Positions 1 to 11,874 of a stretch of DNA of 64,000 bases are shown here, one piece after another (position 1 is the stretch's first letter; every line of letters starts with the position of its first letter). The position numbers and the translations under genes were made by a program. The DNA comes from Auriscalpium vulgare (Eukaryota > Basidiomycota > Agaricomycetes > Russulales > Auriscalpiaceae). The notes under the pieces are model-generated. The model ran no database searches, was not told where the DNA came from, and was given only the letters and a program-made list of their open reading frames with translations. The DNA lies in contig JAHBBC010000001.1 of the NCBI GenBank assembly GCA_019915015.1, positions 1,674,001-1,738,000 of the forward strand, in the 5' to 3' direction.

Positions 1-818
1 CTTCTGCGCACGATGCTCAACAAATCGCACTAAGGTCTTCGATGGAGATTGATCTTGTCCCGCCAATACTACAGCCCCTATATGCGCGCATTAGTGAGGT
101 GGACTCTCGTCTGGATCATATGGGAGAAGCATTTGAACACTTAGCCACCCTCGACGTCGACCCTCTATTCAACTCGAGGATGCAAGAAAGATCTGACGAC
201 CTCACGGCCGCGGCCACTCGAGCAGTGATGCATGCGCGGGACGCGGATATGCAAGAGCCTCTGGCCAAAATAACATTCCAGAAACGGACCTTAGACCAGA
301 AACTTGATGCGCAGGCCGAACAGGTAGCCGTCTTGATAAATGCGAGGGACGCTGTGTCGGTCGAGCTTGCAGAATTGCACCGGGAGCAAGAAGAGCTCGA
401 AGAAGTATTCGCGAAGGTGAGACGCCATAGTCACCTTTGTTTGGATGCCAGAGCTTAACGTGCTCGATGCTCGCAGCGGAAGGCTGCCGTCGAAGAGCAG
501 CGGAAGCTATTCGAAGACATGTCTCGCGGTTTTTCAGAGCTTCAAGTGCAAGTGCAAACGCTGCAAGAGCGTGACGCAGCGGCGCATTCCGGGTATTCGC
601 TTCAAGAGCTTCAAACCGAATGCAAGCCGCATATCGAGCAGATTGTGCACGACGAGATCGGACCCGTCTTGGTCAACTTCGCCTCGAGCGTATCGCAGGG
701 CATAGAAGCGTATCAGAAGGAGACTTTGGTAACGGTGTTCCGCGGTTTGCAACCTGTACTGAAGATGTCGCAGTCCTTGGACAGCCTTCGAGCGCGAGCA
801 GCAATCAGAGATGTTTGA
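1..818 (+). CDS. 3' end of a coiled-coil protein (partial, runs off left edge)
   Basis: The reading frame is already open at the left edge (first whole codon at base 3) and has no plausible own start, so this is the C-terminal part of a longer gene. Two exons are visible, <1..416 and 477..818, joined by a 60-nt GT-AG intron (donor gtgaga, acceptor ctcgcag); the frame continues cleanly and stops at 816-818. The translated part (about 250 residues) is strongly charged and helical, with heptad-like stretches rich in Glu, Gln, Leu and Arg (for example ELHREQEELEEVFAK), so a coiled coil is likely. The last 60 residues are less charged and may form a separate helical end. No catalytic or binding motif is recognisable and I cannot assign a family. 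It could be a cytoskeletal, tethering or nuclear scaffold protein, but that would be a guess. It converges on the membrane protein gene at 1005-2070. Confidence 0.6.
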
Positions 819-1004
819 CTCCCTACAGCTGAGCATTCATCCCACACGCGATGTGCGCATGCGCATTGTTATCTGGAGTTGAACCGGGCTCGCCGCGCTA
901 TGCTCAGTGCGAATGACGATCAGAGGTTTTCTCTACATTGCTCAAACGTTGTTACATACATCACTACACTAGCCTTACAAATCATCTTCTTGCCACTCGC
1001 TCTT

Positions 1005-2070
1005 TTACCCTGATCGCTCTATGTTCCGAAGGGGTGAGCGCGCAGGCATGGCCGGCGGGGCAGCGTTGAGGGACGCCGCAAGCAGCGTAGGTGAGAGCAT
1101 GCTCGGCGGGCGCTCGGGATACGGTGCCGACATGGTGCGCCGGCGGATGCGCAGCGGACGGATATCCTTCGCATCGCCAACGACGCTAGTCGGCGTCTTG
1201 ACAGGCGGTTGATAGGGATGAGCAGAAGGGAACTCGTCTTTCGGGATGGTGACGGAGAGAATGGACATAGTGTCAAAGGGAAGGTCGTCGAGGGAGCGGA
1301 TCTGGAGGGACAGCGGCGATGCGGATGCGGACACCTGGCCGGAGCGGAACTGGTACACCTGGGTCTTGGTGTCCTTCCTGACCATGACAGGGGGAGGCTG
1401 GAAGAGGCGCGGCGCCCATGCGTGGCTGGGCGCCTTGGGGTCAAGCGCGAATGGCTGCGTGCGCAGGATCTTTTCGTGGTGCTCGCGCGGCGCAGACGCG
1501 GACGAGTATATGCTCGCCGTGTCGAACGAGTTCGCGCGCCGTAGGCGGCGCTCCTTGCGCGGGCGCTGCGATTGTGCCTTGGGCGAGTAAGAAGGTGTGG
1601 GCGGGTACGTGGGCTTCGCGGACCGCGGGCTGGGGTTCGTCGCGAACAGAGGATGGTGTGCAGGGAGTGTGCGCAAGCCACTGGTCCTGTAGGACGACGG
1701 CTTGGCGGATTTGGGGGGTTGAAGGAATGGGCGCGCTTGGATGTACTGAAGACGCGGCATGTCGGGATGGGAGTAAGTGGAACTGCGGTGGTCGGACTTC
1801 TCCCTGATGACGCTCTCGAGGTCTATCGACACCCTCTCCCTGCTGTGCCTGCGGTACTCCTTCTCCATCCTCTTGTTCTGCCGCCTGAGGATGAGCCAGA
1901 AGCCAAGCACCAAGACGTTGATAGCGACGACGCTGCCAATGGCAATCGCGAGGATGTACTTGAGGTCCAGACCACCCCCTCCCCTCTTGGCGTGGGTCTG
2001 ACAGGGGCCAATACGAGTCAGTGCGAGATGATGCGTATGACAGAGGAGAGCGACATACGTGAGTCTCCAT
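1005..2070 (-). CDS. Small single-pass membrane protein with long basic, disordered cytoplasmic tail
   Basis: Exons are complement(1005..1997) and complement(2059..2070), giving 334 residues. The first exon encodes only METH. The intron (1998..2058, 61 nt) has donor GTATGT, a CTGAC branch-like site and acceptor CTGTCAG. After a short N-terminus rich in Gly and Lys comes one hydrophobic segment (about residues 14-38, YILAIAIGSVVAINVLVLG), followed at once by Arg/Lys residues (RRQNKRMEKEYRR), which by the positive-inside rule puts the tail in the cytoplasm. The remaining 290 residues are Ser/Pro/Arg-rich and probably disordered. No enzyme motif is seen. It resembles the many uncharacterised type III single-span proteins of basidiomycetes that may act as surface or septal scaffolds; I cannot name a family. 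An in-frame upstream ATG at 2153 is less likely because it would translate the intron. Confidence 0.7.
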
Positions 2071-2157
2071 CGTCGCTCAAGGATCGGAGCGGTGGCTGAT
2101 GTCTGAAGAGACAACGGCTCGACGGATGGAATCCATCGCGTGTGGCCAGCCAACGAG

Positions 2158-2164
2158 TTATATA
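2158..2164 (-). promoter_or_regulatory. TATA-box candidate of the membrane protein gene
   Basis: On the minus strand the sequence TATATAA lies 88 bases upstream of the predicted start codon at 2070. That distance leaves room for a short leader of roughly 50-60 nt, as is usual for fungal TATA genes. Confidence 0.45.
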
Positions 2165-3182
2165 CGGCGCACCCGCTGGCCGCGGCCGGGCCACTGGGCA
2201 GGCAGACACAGTACAGTCACGCAATTGCAATCCCAACGCATGCATGCTATGCAATCAGCATAGGTCGGCAGGCGAGATACGCAAGATCATATGGCAACGG
2301 GTTGAAGAAGCGGTGTGATCGATCACATGGAGGCCACTATGATAGACCTGCAGGCGACCGAGAAAGTATCTTCAGCGCAGGAGAGCTTTGTGTCATGTGG
2401 AATACTTGTGGAATTCGAAGTCGCCGCATGCGTGGACTGAAATCCCGCGAGGTGCTCCAGGGACCAAAGGCGGCCCTGTGGGCTCGCAATGCATGGAGAT
2501 AGGTTAGAACGAGCACGCGAAGCAACACGCACGCAACACTGGATAACATCAGCAAGCAGATCTACCTGTGCCCATGTGCAGTGGGGAGATATGGGTGCGA
2601 AGGGAGCTCGGAGGGCGAGCCGGCATCGCTGGAGAACGTTCCGACAGGCTGCGTGCATGCGTGGGCGACGACTGATGGGCGTCGCGCTCCGGGAGGTGCA
2701 GTGTGGTTACTGGAGTGATATGGAGGACAGCGTGGACGATAGCAGAAAAGAGCGGTGCTGGCTCAGCTGGCATGCGCATCGGAGGCTGGGCACCTAGTGA
2801 CGGCACCGGCGCACCGCGGCCGGTCGAGACGGACTTCCTCGCCCCGGGTTTGTTCATATTCACCGTCAGTTCACCGTCCACCGCCGCGCCCCGCTGCTAC
2901 TGTTAAGGCCCAACATATGGGAGCCCGGAGGACTCATCACAGCAAGCTGACCGTGACTAGTCTGACGCCACACCTTGCGGAGTCTGCTTCCGCTGCTATA
3001 GGACTTGCCTGCAGCCTGCTTGAAATTTCTAATTGCAACCGCTGCTCGTCGGTCATTTCTGGGCCAGCCCTGTCCAGCGACGTCGACTTTGTGGAGAGGC
3101 GGAGATCTCGTTTCGTCTTGGCGCTGGAGTGCAACATCGACCGACAGCTGACATGGGAAGAACTATCCGTCTGGCAGTGGTT
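2165..3182. other. Intergenic region between divergent genes, no gene seen
   Basis: About 1.0 kb separates the minus-strand membrane protein from the plus-strand SDR. Short open frames exist on both strands but none shows a start, intron signals or a recognisable domain. It probably holds the promoters of both flanking genes. I see no repeat or RNA gene. Confidence 0.5.
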
Positions 3183-3190
3183 TATTTAAG
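3183..3190 (+). promoter_or_regulatory. TATA-like element of the SDR gene
   Basis: TATTTAAG lies about 72 bases upstream of the SDR start codon at 3255, a normal position for a fungal TATA element. Confidence 0.4.
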
Positions 3191-3254
3191 CCCGTGTTGA
3201 CTCCTCCATCCTCACATTATCTTGATCTTGCGGCTCTCTTCAATTGACGCAGGC

Positions 3255-4506
3255 ATGTCTGGCTCCATCGTCTGGTTTATCACCGGCTGCTCGTATGTTC
3301 TTTCAATGAGCGTTCTTCATCTGACCAAGTCCTTTGTCCTATCTAGCAGCGGAATTGGACGCGCACTGGCTATCGAGGCACTTGATCGCGGCGACAAAGT
3401 CATCGCGAGCTCTCGCTCTCAATCCATGTCGAAACTGGACGTCCTCAAGCAACGCGGTGCCCACATCCTCGAATTGGATGTCGTATCGCCTGAAAGGTTG
3501 CTCAGCGATGCTGCGAAGAATGCATGGGGCATACACGGCCATATCGATGTCGTCGTCAATAACGCTGGCAAGGAACTTGCCACTGCGGGGTCACCTGGTC
3601 ACTGATATGTTGGTCTAGGTTATGCGCTGACAGGAACATTAGAAGAATCCAGGTCTTTCATTTTTGCTGCATATTTTTGAAGTTATTCAATCAACTTTGT
3701 CGACAGTTCAGAGGAAGCTCTAGCACAATTCAAGTACGTGGGAATGTTCTGTATCCTTATGCATCCTTTTAAATCGATGCGGACAGCACGAACGTCTTTG
3801 GCGGTTTGAATGTAACTCGGGCTATGCTCCCATATTTAAGAGCCCGCAAGAGCGGTACAGTTGTTTGGATCGGCTCTCTCGGTGCATATGTGTGAGCAGT
3901 GCTCATTTCTCTCCCTTGCGTGGCTCTGATATGCAATCAATCAACCCAGGCCCGCGATAAATGCTGGTCTCTATGTTGCGTCTAAGGCAGCAATACATTG
4001 TGAGTGCAATGATTTCGTAGTAACGCCGAATGGGCGATGATTCCCATCATCCATTTTTTTTTCAGCACTTGGTACAACGCTTCACGCGGAAATCTCGCCA
4101 CTCGGCCTGCGCAGCATAGTCATCGAGCCAGGATACATCCGCACGTCACTATTGTCTAAGGGCCACACTATCTCAAGCGTCGCTTGCATCGATGACTATG
4201 TTCCTATCGCCCGGCCTATGAAAGAAGTACTCAAAGGTATGCCTTCTGTCTTCTGCTGACTACGATAGACTGAAGACCGTGCACTACCCAGCGGTCGACG
4301 GGGAACAACCCGGAGACCCGGCCAAGGTGGCGAGAATCATTGTGGATGCGGTGAAAGGAGAAAGTTGGGCCAAGGGTACGGATGTACCAACGGTCCTTCA
4401 GCTCGGGAGAGACTCGGTTGAAACTGTCAGGAAGATAAGCCGGGATACTCTGCAGCGTCTTGATCAGTGGGAAGACGTGTTCTCGTCCACCAATTTTCTT
4501 GCATGA
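3255..4506 (+). CDS. Short-chain dehydrogenase/reductase (classical SDR), 8 exons
   Basis: Exons 3255..3292, 3347..3567, 3619..3652, 3707..3733, 3787..3891, 3950..3999, 4066..4236 and 4292..4506 join in frame to 286 residues, the normal classical SDR length. The Rossmann cofactor loop reads TGCSSGIG (residues 10-17, split by intron 1), followed by NNAG, a Ser in the IGSLGAY strand and the catalytic YVASK (Tyr/Lys). The region after the active site (EPGYIRTSL) matches the classical fold. It should be a cytosolic NAD(P)(H)-dependent oxidoreductase; the absence of an acidic residue early in the second strand and the presence of Arg/Ser there (ASSRS) favour NADP(H), an inference from family knowledge. 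The substrate is unknown. Intron 2 (3568..3618) starts with GC instead of GT; a GT alternative breaks the conserved NNAGYALTGTLEES stretch. Exon 4 is only 27 nt. Confidence 0.9.
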
Positions 4507-6913
4507 CCTCCGGGTCCGACTCGATTTACTTACGAGTACTACGCCATTGGACTCGCTGGTTGCAGTTATAAAGATACCTGCAGCAAGGGTTCTGTTTGAA
4601 GTTCAGCGTCGTGCAGCGTCTCAAAAAAGCTCGCGAAAGAACGGCGAACTTGGTTACGGAGTCGGGTTTCCGGCGGCCGCGCGAGACGAGGGCACAGCCG
4701 CAGCAGCAAAGACAAAAGCCGCCTCTGTGAGGACGCCACCGAGGCAACACTGTTCGAGACATTTAGCATGTATAGGACCGCTCAATTCCTAGCCGTGTCG
4801 TGACAGAACTGTGGATCTCCTCCGTCGCATGATCACTGCCTCATTCTTGCGCTCACCCGTTCGCCCGCCCGCTGGCACGCTTTTACCACCTCTTTGGAAC
4901 CACCCCAACGTGCGAATCGTGCATCAGAATAACGCCAATGCCAGGTGCGCGATGGCGCAGGGCGGTGACTGCGTGGGGAACATCGCGCCCGTGACCGGGG
5001 TCGGCTCTTCACGTGACCAAATTAGCGTGGTCGCGTCCGAAACATGCGCGAGAGAAAGGTCTGTAGTATTTGCGGTCGCTGTGAAAGTTTTCGACGTGGG
5101 CCAGAATTCTGCGCATGATTTGGCACGCGATGACACAACAAGCGAAACAAAACACGCACGACGTTGCGGGGGCATCTGCATTCAGCAGCAGCAATTTCAG
5201 CTGTGCGTCGATCCAAAAATCCCACTCCGGAGACGAGGGGTCGACGGGATGATGCTGTTTTTTTTTGTCGAAGCACGCAGCGAATGAGGACGTGGAGGAA
5301 AGGTGCGTGGACAGCGTCGGCGATGTTGCATCGTTTGCTGATGCCCCGCCGGCCGTCACGTCGCTGTCGAACGCAGAGGTGTAGAATGCACGAAGGACTT
5401 GATACTCAACAAGAGGATCGGCAGATGGGCGAGTCTTCTATGGTGGATTGCCGGATAATGTCACATATATTGGCAGCACCGCCTGCCTCCGCACACCCCG
5501 TCGCCACAGCACCAGCCGCCGCGTGGCCGGATAGCTCATAATCGCTCTCGCCCATCCAACTCAACCCAGCGAGATGCGCGCCCGAGATATTCATTATGCG
5601 CGCCCGCTCGCAATGCTGAAGCGCTGAAAGCTCACGGAGCCCCAGGGGACGCGGCTGCGCCTGCATATGCAATGAGAGTAAAATAAAATGGAATGTTGGG
5701 GGTCTGCGGTAGCCTGCGTACTTTAGTAGAAGAGCGTAAAACGAAAGACCGAGTTGATGCGTTGACTTGATGGGATCTTGCTGCTGATATAGAGATATAA
5801 GAAGCGACGGGGCGGGCGGCGTGGGCGACCGCACCAGAGATGCGGCCTGTGAGCACTGGCAAATAATGATTTGGAAGAAAAAAACAAAAACAAGAAAAAA
5901 CAGAGTCTGTACTCAACGACCCGGCCCGTAGCAGACGAACGAAATGGGCTGGGTCTGCGTTGATGTCACTGCGCGCTTGACGACACCCGACATTAGTCTC
6001 CGTGGCTGACCTGGGCACATAAGTTGGTCGTTCTAACCCGACATATGTACGCATCGTCGTCGGTGCCGGGATATATGAATAGCCTTTCGAAAGGCGGTCG
6101 ATATCAACAACATGTTGCATCTGTGATATCGGGAACTTACAGGTGCGCAGCGCTCCGAGACCGAGCGAAGTCGAGCCGATATACCTGCAGATGGAAGGGT
6201 GCACGCTGGAGAACATATACTTACGCTATGAAGACGCCAGAGTGTCAGAAGAGGGAAAAGGGCTGACTGTGACGGCACACGTACGTATGTGAGGGTCTGC
6301 TGCCTCAGTGTATCTGCGCCAGTATGATAGCGAGCGCGGCTTGAACGGACCGTAGCAAATGGCCCAGAGCCCGCTCTTGAGCTCAAGCATGCCCTTGTGG
6401 AGCGATTTGGAGGGGAGGGGAATGGGATGGCAATGCGGACTTTGCCACTGGTGTGCCCAGCGCGAGTGGGCAATATGGCAGGCGTTGCTTGCGCCCGGCT
6501 TGCTAGGTAGAGGATCTGGGCGAGGTGGAGCGGCGGGATCGACGACAGGACTGAGCTTCCGGTTCGTCGCGCGCAGGCAGCAGGCGCACGATGTCGCGTT
6601 CGAGCCGAAAGTTGAATAGCTGGCATGCAGACTCGGAGTGGTATCAGCAAAACGACCGGTGAAGCAACGCGTGGCAGTGTTGGGCGCCCGCTTAGATAAC
6701 GTTGTCGGGCGGACGGCGGCGGCATCAGAGTCCGAGGGAGTTTTTCTGCAATCCTGCTCTCACTCTAGAGGCGTTCACGCCAACCCCCATCTCATCCTGG
6801 ACCAAAAGTACCCGATAGCCTAGACTTGTAACGACTGTATCTGCTTCATCGCCCATCGCCCCACCATAGACTTCTATCAGCCATCTGTAATCTTCCAGGA
6901 CAACCCTCCCGCC
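4507..6913. other. Long intergenic region upstream of eEF3, no convincing gene
   Basis: This is the longest gene-poor stretch (2.4 kb). Open frames up to 230 codons occur on both strands (for example minus 6033-6725) but they are Arg/Ser/Pro-rich, overlap each other and contain no domain or consistent splice pattern, as expected of chance frames in GC-rich DNA. An A-rich tract (about 5874-5903) is present. No tRNA or repeat was recognised by eye. Confidence 0.5.
6839..6913 (+). promoter_or_regulatory. Pyrimidine-rich leader in front of eEF3
   Basis: The 75 bases before the eEF3 start are rich in C and T and poor in G (tctgcttcatcgcccatcg and following). CT-rich blocks just upstream of the start are typical of strongly expressed filamentous-fungal genes such as elongation factors. 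The assignment as the transcription start region is an inference from that pattern. Confidence 0.35.
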
Positions 6914-9900
6914 ATGTCTCCAGTCGCCCTCAGTGAACTCAGCCCTTCCCTTTACTCGCCTCTATTCGAGGCCCTCAGAACAGCCCCCACAGCTCCAGGT
7001 GCGAGATCTCTTCTGGTCATGGAGAATGCTCTAATATCAGCGTTTTTAAAAGATGCAAAAGCCGCCGCCGATAAACTCGCCCGCGAAGTGGCGAAAAATG
7101 GCTTCCACACCATCGAGTGCGTATCCAGCCCTCTCAGATGTAGCGTCTCTGAAAATCGCATCTCCCTCAGGGATGGCGAAGTACTTTCAACCCTTCACAG
7201 ATTCCTCGCCAACAAGAAATCTGGCTACGAGCGCGAATCGGCCGGCATAGCCTTCCAATCCCTCGCGTCTGTGCTTGGTCCACCCAGCGGCCCACTACTC
7301 CTCCCATCGCTTCCGATTCTCTTCGACCTCTACATGGACAAGGGCGAGGTCGTCCGCCAAGCAGTTGCCGGAGCTGCCAAGGCCATCCTCAAACTCTTCC
7401 CGCCGGAGTCCGTTCGGGTCGTATTCCGGGTCCTAGAAGATATCGTCGAGAACGGCAAATGGCGCACTAAAGTCGGTGCACTGGATGCAATCAGAGGCTT
7501 CGTCAGCGGTGCGCAGGAAGCAGTTGCCAACGAGCTGGCCACAACCCTGCCGAGGGTTGTCGGAGCCATGCACGATACGAAGGCGGAGGTACAAGATCTC
7601 GTTTTCCAATCTTGCGAATATGCTCTAAACCCTTGGACACAGGTATCCTCCGCAGCCATCAAATGCGCCACCGCCCTTTGTACAACCCTCGCCAATGCGG
7701 ATATCGCTCCCCATATTCCGATCCTCGTTAAGTGCATGTCTGACCCTACTTCCGTCACGGCATGCATCAAATCTCTGTCCAACACCACTTTTGTCGCTGA
7801 GGTCACTGCGCCCGCCCTTGCCGTTCTTGTCCCCCTCCTCACTCGCGCCTTGAACGACCGGAGTATGGATACACAGCGGAGAACCGTAGTGGTCATAGAA
7901 AATCTTGTCAAGCTCGTCCGCGATCCAACAGTTGCCGCCACGTACCTCAGTCCCCTTGTCGACGGTGTCGAAAAGATCGCGAAGGGTGCTGCATTCCCTG
8001 AGGTACCGAAGAGCGTCTTGCCGTTCCAATGATTCACGTCTAACATAGTTTTAGGTCCGTGCGTTTGCAGAGGGCGCGTTGGAGGTTCTGAAGAAGTCTG
8101 GTGCAACATCAGCTGGTCCCCCTCCGTCTAGCCGGGACCTCGGAGCCGAAACTGACGCTACTCGCGCTGCCATCGTTACTTTGCTGCCTCAAGATCAACT
8201 AAGGACGGACTCTGCGCCTGTTCAGGGGCAATCGTTCTTTTCGCAAACAATCGACTTCGAATCATCTTTGGTGGCAGATTTAGTCTTCGCACGGAAGTTC
8301 ACTGACGTGGCTGCTTGGAACCGCTCCGTTGGCGTCTATACCGGGCCTTGGTTGTCGGGTGGTGATGGTGCGTTCTTCGCGGAGACTGTACGCGAGCACT
8401 TCCATGCCATCGAGAAGGTAAGAATGACACCCATGCTATCGCGATCGCTACTAATTTGTCATTTTCAAGGCCAAGTACGCGCCTACACAGAACGGGGACT
8501 CCGAGGAGGGCGAACTGCTCTGTGATACCGTGTTCTCATTGGCATATGGCGCTCTCCTCCTGCTATCTCACACACATATGAAACTTTATCGTGGTCGTCG
8601 GTACGGTATCCTGGGAACGAACGGATCCGGGAAGTCGACGCTGATGCGTCAGCTCCGCGATGGCAAAGTGGAGAACTTCCCACCCCAGGACCAGCTGCGC
8701 TGCTTGATGGTCGAACACTCGCTCCAAGGAGAGGACACCTCCTTGTCAGTCATCGACTTCGTGGCGGCAGGTGCGTCAATCTGTATCGCCTCCCTTCCAG
8801 GTCGCATAGTGATATTGCCAATACAACAGATAAAGCTTTGTCGCACATATCACGCGCCAAGATTCGGGACCAGCTCCTTGAAGTTGGCTTTGACGATGAT
8901 CGACAGGCCGAAGTTGTCGGCGGTCTGTCCGGCGGCTGGAAGATGAAGCTCGAACTCGCTAGGGCCATGCTGTACAATGCCGATCTCCTCCTTCTAGATG
9001 AGGTTTGTCGCCTCCTGCGTTCTGGAGGTTGCTTACTGACGGCGTAATGACGTGCAGCCTACTAATCACGTAAGTCGCTGAACACGCGCCAATCATGGAT
9101 CATGAATCCTCCTCTTACACGCATTTGAGACAGTTGGACCGGGCTTCTGTAGCGTGGCTGGAGCGATACTTGATCGCGCACAAAAATGTGACCTGCTTAA
9201 TTGTCAGTCACGATTCTGGGTCAGTAATATACTTCCTCCCAGGATGTCCTCCGTGTACTAATCTGCCTCAAGCTTCCTAGACAATGTAACGACAGATATC
9301 ATACATTACGAGAACAAGAAGGTGAACTAGCGTCTTAAAGATGGCGCCGCCTTCCTCGCTGACTTCCGCCGTACTAGCTTGTGTATTATCGTGGAAACTT
9401 ATCCCACTTTGTCGAGGGGCACCCCGAGGCGAAGTCCTATTATACCCTAGCTGCCACATCAGTCAAGTTCGCCTTTCCTCCCCCGGGCTCCCTCATGGGC
9501 GTTAGAAGCAACACCCGCGCCATTTTGAAGATGACGAATTGTACCTTCACGTATCCGGGCAAGTCGACGCCTAGCCTTATTGATGTTAGCTGCGCACTAT
9601 CATTGTCGAGGTAAGCATCTTGGCCGCCACCATGTTCGTTGAGATCGCGCTAACCTTCACTGGAATAGCCGTGTCGGAATACTCGGTCCAAACGGTGCCG
9701 GGAAGTCGACGTTGATTAAGCTCTTGACTGTATGTAATTTGGCAGGAGAACGAAGTCATGTTCTGACTCAATCCGCAGGGCGAAACGGAGCCGCAGGTGG
9801 GAACTGTGTACAAGCACCCATCGTTGCGGATCGGATATGTCTCCCAACACGCGACGCACCATATCGGTGAGCCCACAAGTGATGTCATAGCCAAATTCTG

Positions 9901-11187
9901 TCTCATCGTCGATCTGCTCCAGAGCATCACTTAGAGAAGACCCCAATTCAGTATATTCAATGGCGGTTTCAAGACGGCCACGATCGTAAGTATCTCTCAA
10001 CGTGTTGAGGATCCTCGCTGATCGCAATTGCAGGCGAGGTCCTCGAAAAGGCAACTCGTATTTTGACTGATGAGGAGAAGGCGCAAATGGAGACAGAGTT
10101 TGTTGGCAAGAACGGTCAGCACCGGAAGTTGGAGGTTTGTCGCTTACTGTTCAACCGCCCTTAGCGCGCTGACGTTGTGTCTGTGGGGTAGATGATTATG
10201 GGCCGTCAAAAGCTTAAAAAATCCTTCCAATACGAAGTCAAATGGCGTGGCTTTGATCACAAGTTCAACACATGGGTCCCACGCGATGAGCTCATTTCGA
10301 AGGGGTTCACGAAGATCATATCTCAGTTCGACGATCTTGAAGCCTCTCGTGAAGGCGCCGGACAGCGGGATACCTCCGCGCACATTGTCCGAAAGCATCT
10401 TGAAGACATCGGTCTTGACGGGGATATTGCTCAGTACAATGAAATAGCTGGCCTCTCCGGCGGTTAGTAAACGATCGGATGTGATATACGGAATGCCGGC
10501 TGACAGGCCTCATCTCGATCTTCAGGTCAGAAGATTAAGCTTGTCATCGCCGCATGCCTCTGGAACAATCCCCAGGTACCTTTTAACATTTACACGCTAG
10601 CCGCGCAGATTTGACGGGCGCGAAGATCTGTGTTCTAGATGAGCCGAGCAATTTCTTGGACCGAGAAGCACTCGGCGGATTAGCCGTTGCTATCCGCGAT
10701 TGGGCCGGTGCAGTGGTGCGTTTTCCTGTGCTCGCAGCTCGCGACCAGTAACCGATGGGCTTACAGGTTATCATATCTCACAACGAAGAGTTTGTGCACG
10801 CTCTTTGTATGTACCATGATTTTATATTCACTGGCTAGCATTATGCTGATTATCACGTCAGGCCCAGAGATATGGAACGTCGCGGCAGGCAAAATGACCC
10901 ATCAAGGTAAGGTGGCTGTCGTCGAGGACGCCTTCGCCGTGAAATCGCCCAAAGGCAGCGGCGCCAACACGCCTGCCCGCTCGCGGGTGCAGAGCCCGGC
11001 TGTATCCGCTGCTGCCACTCCAGCAGGCAGCGGTGCGGAGGACAAGGGATCTCCCGGGGCGCCTGTGGTGAGGAAGAAGAAGCTCACGAGAAATCAGATG
11101 AAGGCTCAGGAGGAACGCCGGCGGCTGCGCAAGTCGAATTGGCTCACGTATGGTGGACCCAAACCCGAGGACACCGATGATGAGTAG
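6914..11187 (+). CDS. TEF3: Translation elongation factor 3 (eEF3), ABC-F type ATPase
   Basis: This fungal factor binds the ribosome near the E site and uses ATP to help release deacylated tRNA during each elongation cycle. About 18 short introns are visible; spliced, the protein is roughly 1,050 residues, the family length. In order it has an N-terminal HEAT-repeat region, a four-helix bundle, ABC1 (Walker A GTNGSGKST, signature LSGGWKM, Walker B LLLLDEPTNHLD), ABC2 (Walker A GPNGAGKST, signature LSGGQK, LDEPSNFLD) and, inserted in ABC2, the eEF3 chromodomain (RQKLKKSFQYEVKWRG). A basic tail (RKKKLTRNQMKAQEERRR) precedes an acidic end. The stop is at 11185-11187. Oddities: the PTNH of the first Walker B/D-loop comes from a 12-nt exon (9058-9069), and a 42-nt intron (7601-7642) would not shift the frame if retained. 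The first ABC Walker A has Thr where Pro is more usual. Confidence 0.95.
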
Positions 11188-11874
11188 ACACTGACAAGTC
11201 TTCTCACCGAGCGTATCATCATGTTTTCGGCACGTCTTGTCCTCATGGCAGTAGTTTGTTTTCGAATTTATGGTATCTTGAGTCGTACTAGACAAAATGT
11301 TCGCAACATCCTCGGAACAGTCAGCTACGTGCGTGCGTTATGGTGTAGAATCCACGTTGCGATGTCGTTACTGAGGTGCTGAAGCAACGTGGATCTGTCG
11401 CGAGGCGTAAATAGATCTGTTGCACCGCAGTATGAACAGGGGTTCCTGCCTCGCAGCGCACACGAGGAGGCTCTGCCCCACGGCGCGGGATCAGCTGTCC
11501 ACATTCTGCAAAACAGACATCCGGGGCGATTATTTAACTGTCGAGTGTGTTATTGCGCGGCTGGTTTGGGGAACAAAGTTTCGTAGCAAATGGCTTCCAA
11601 AAAAGGGAAGTAAGTTGAGAAAGAGGCGCGCGGGCGCGTTGTGCCAGCGCGGAGCCTGACCGTCTTGAGGCTCACAATCACCCAGCTTCGTCGCCAGTCA
11701 CAGTCATTGCGGTCTCAGCGTGCAGAACATCTTAGCGTTGGGCGCGGCCGCAATGCGGTATCGTCTCTGCATCCCAGGCGACTCACGCCTGGCAGGGTCT
11801 GTTTTCTTCCTTAAGTATTATCAAGGCTTCAATTTCTGGCGTGGCAGCAGTCTCTTCTTCCGCCGATTATCCTG
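11188..11874. other. Intergenic region between eEF3 and AA9 LPMO
   Basis: This 687-bp stretch holds the eEF3 3' flank and the LPMO promoter. Short frames (for example 11420-11659) show no domain. No repeat or RNA gene was recognised. Confidence 0.5.

Noticed and set aside
4811..5287. 158-codon plus-strand frame after the SDR
   Set aside because: No similarity to any fold known to me and no consistent splice sites. It looks like non-coding sequence.
6033..6725. 230-codon minus-strand frame upstream of eEF3
   Set aside because: It overlaps a 194-codon frame in another register and is Arg/Ser/Pro-rich as chance frames in GC-rich DNA are. It has no domain, TATA, intron signals or conserved-looking block.
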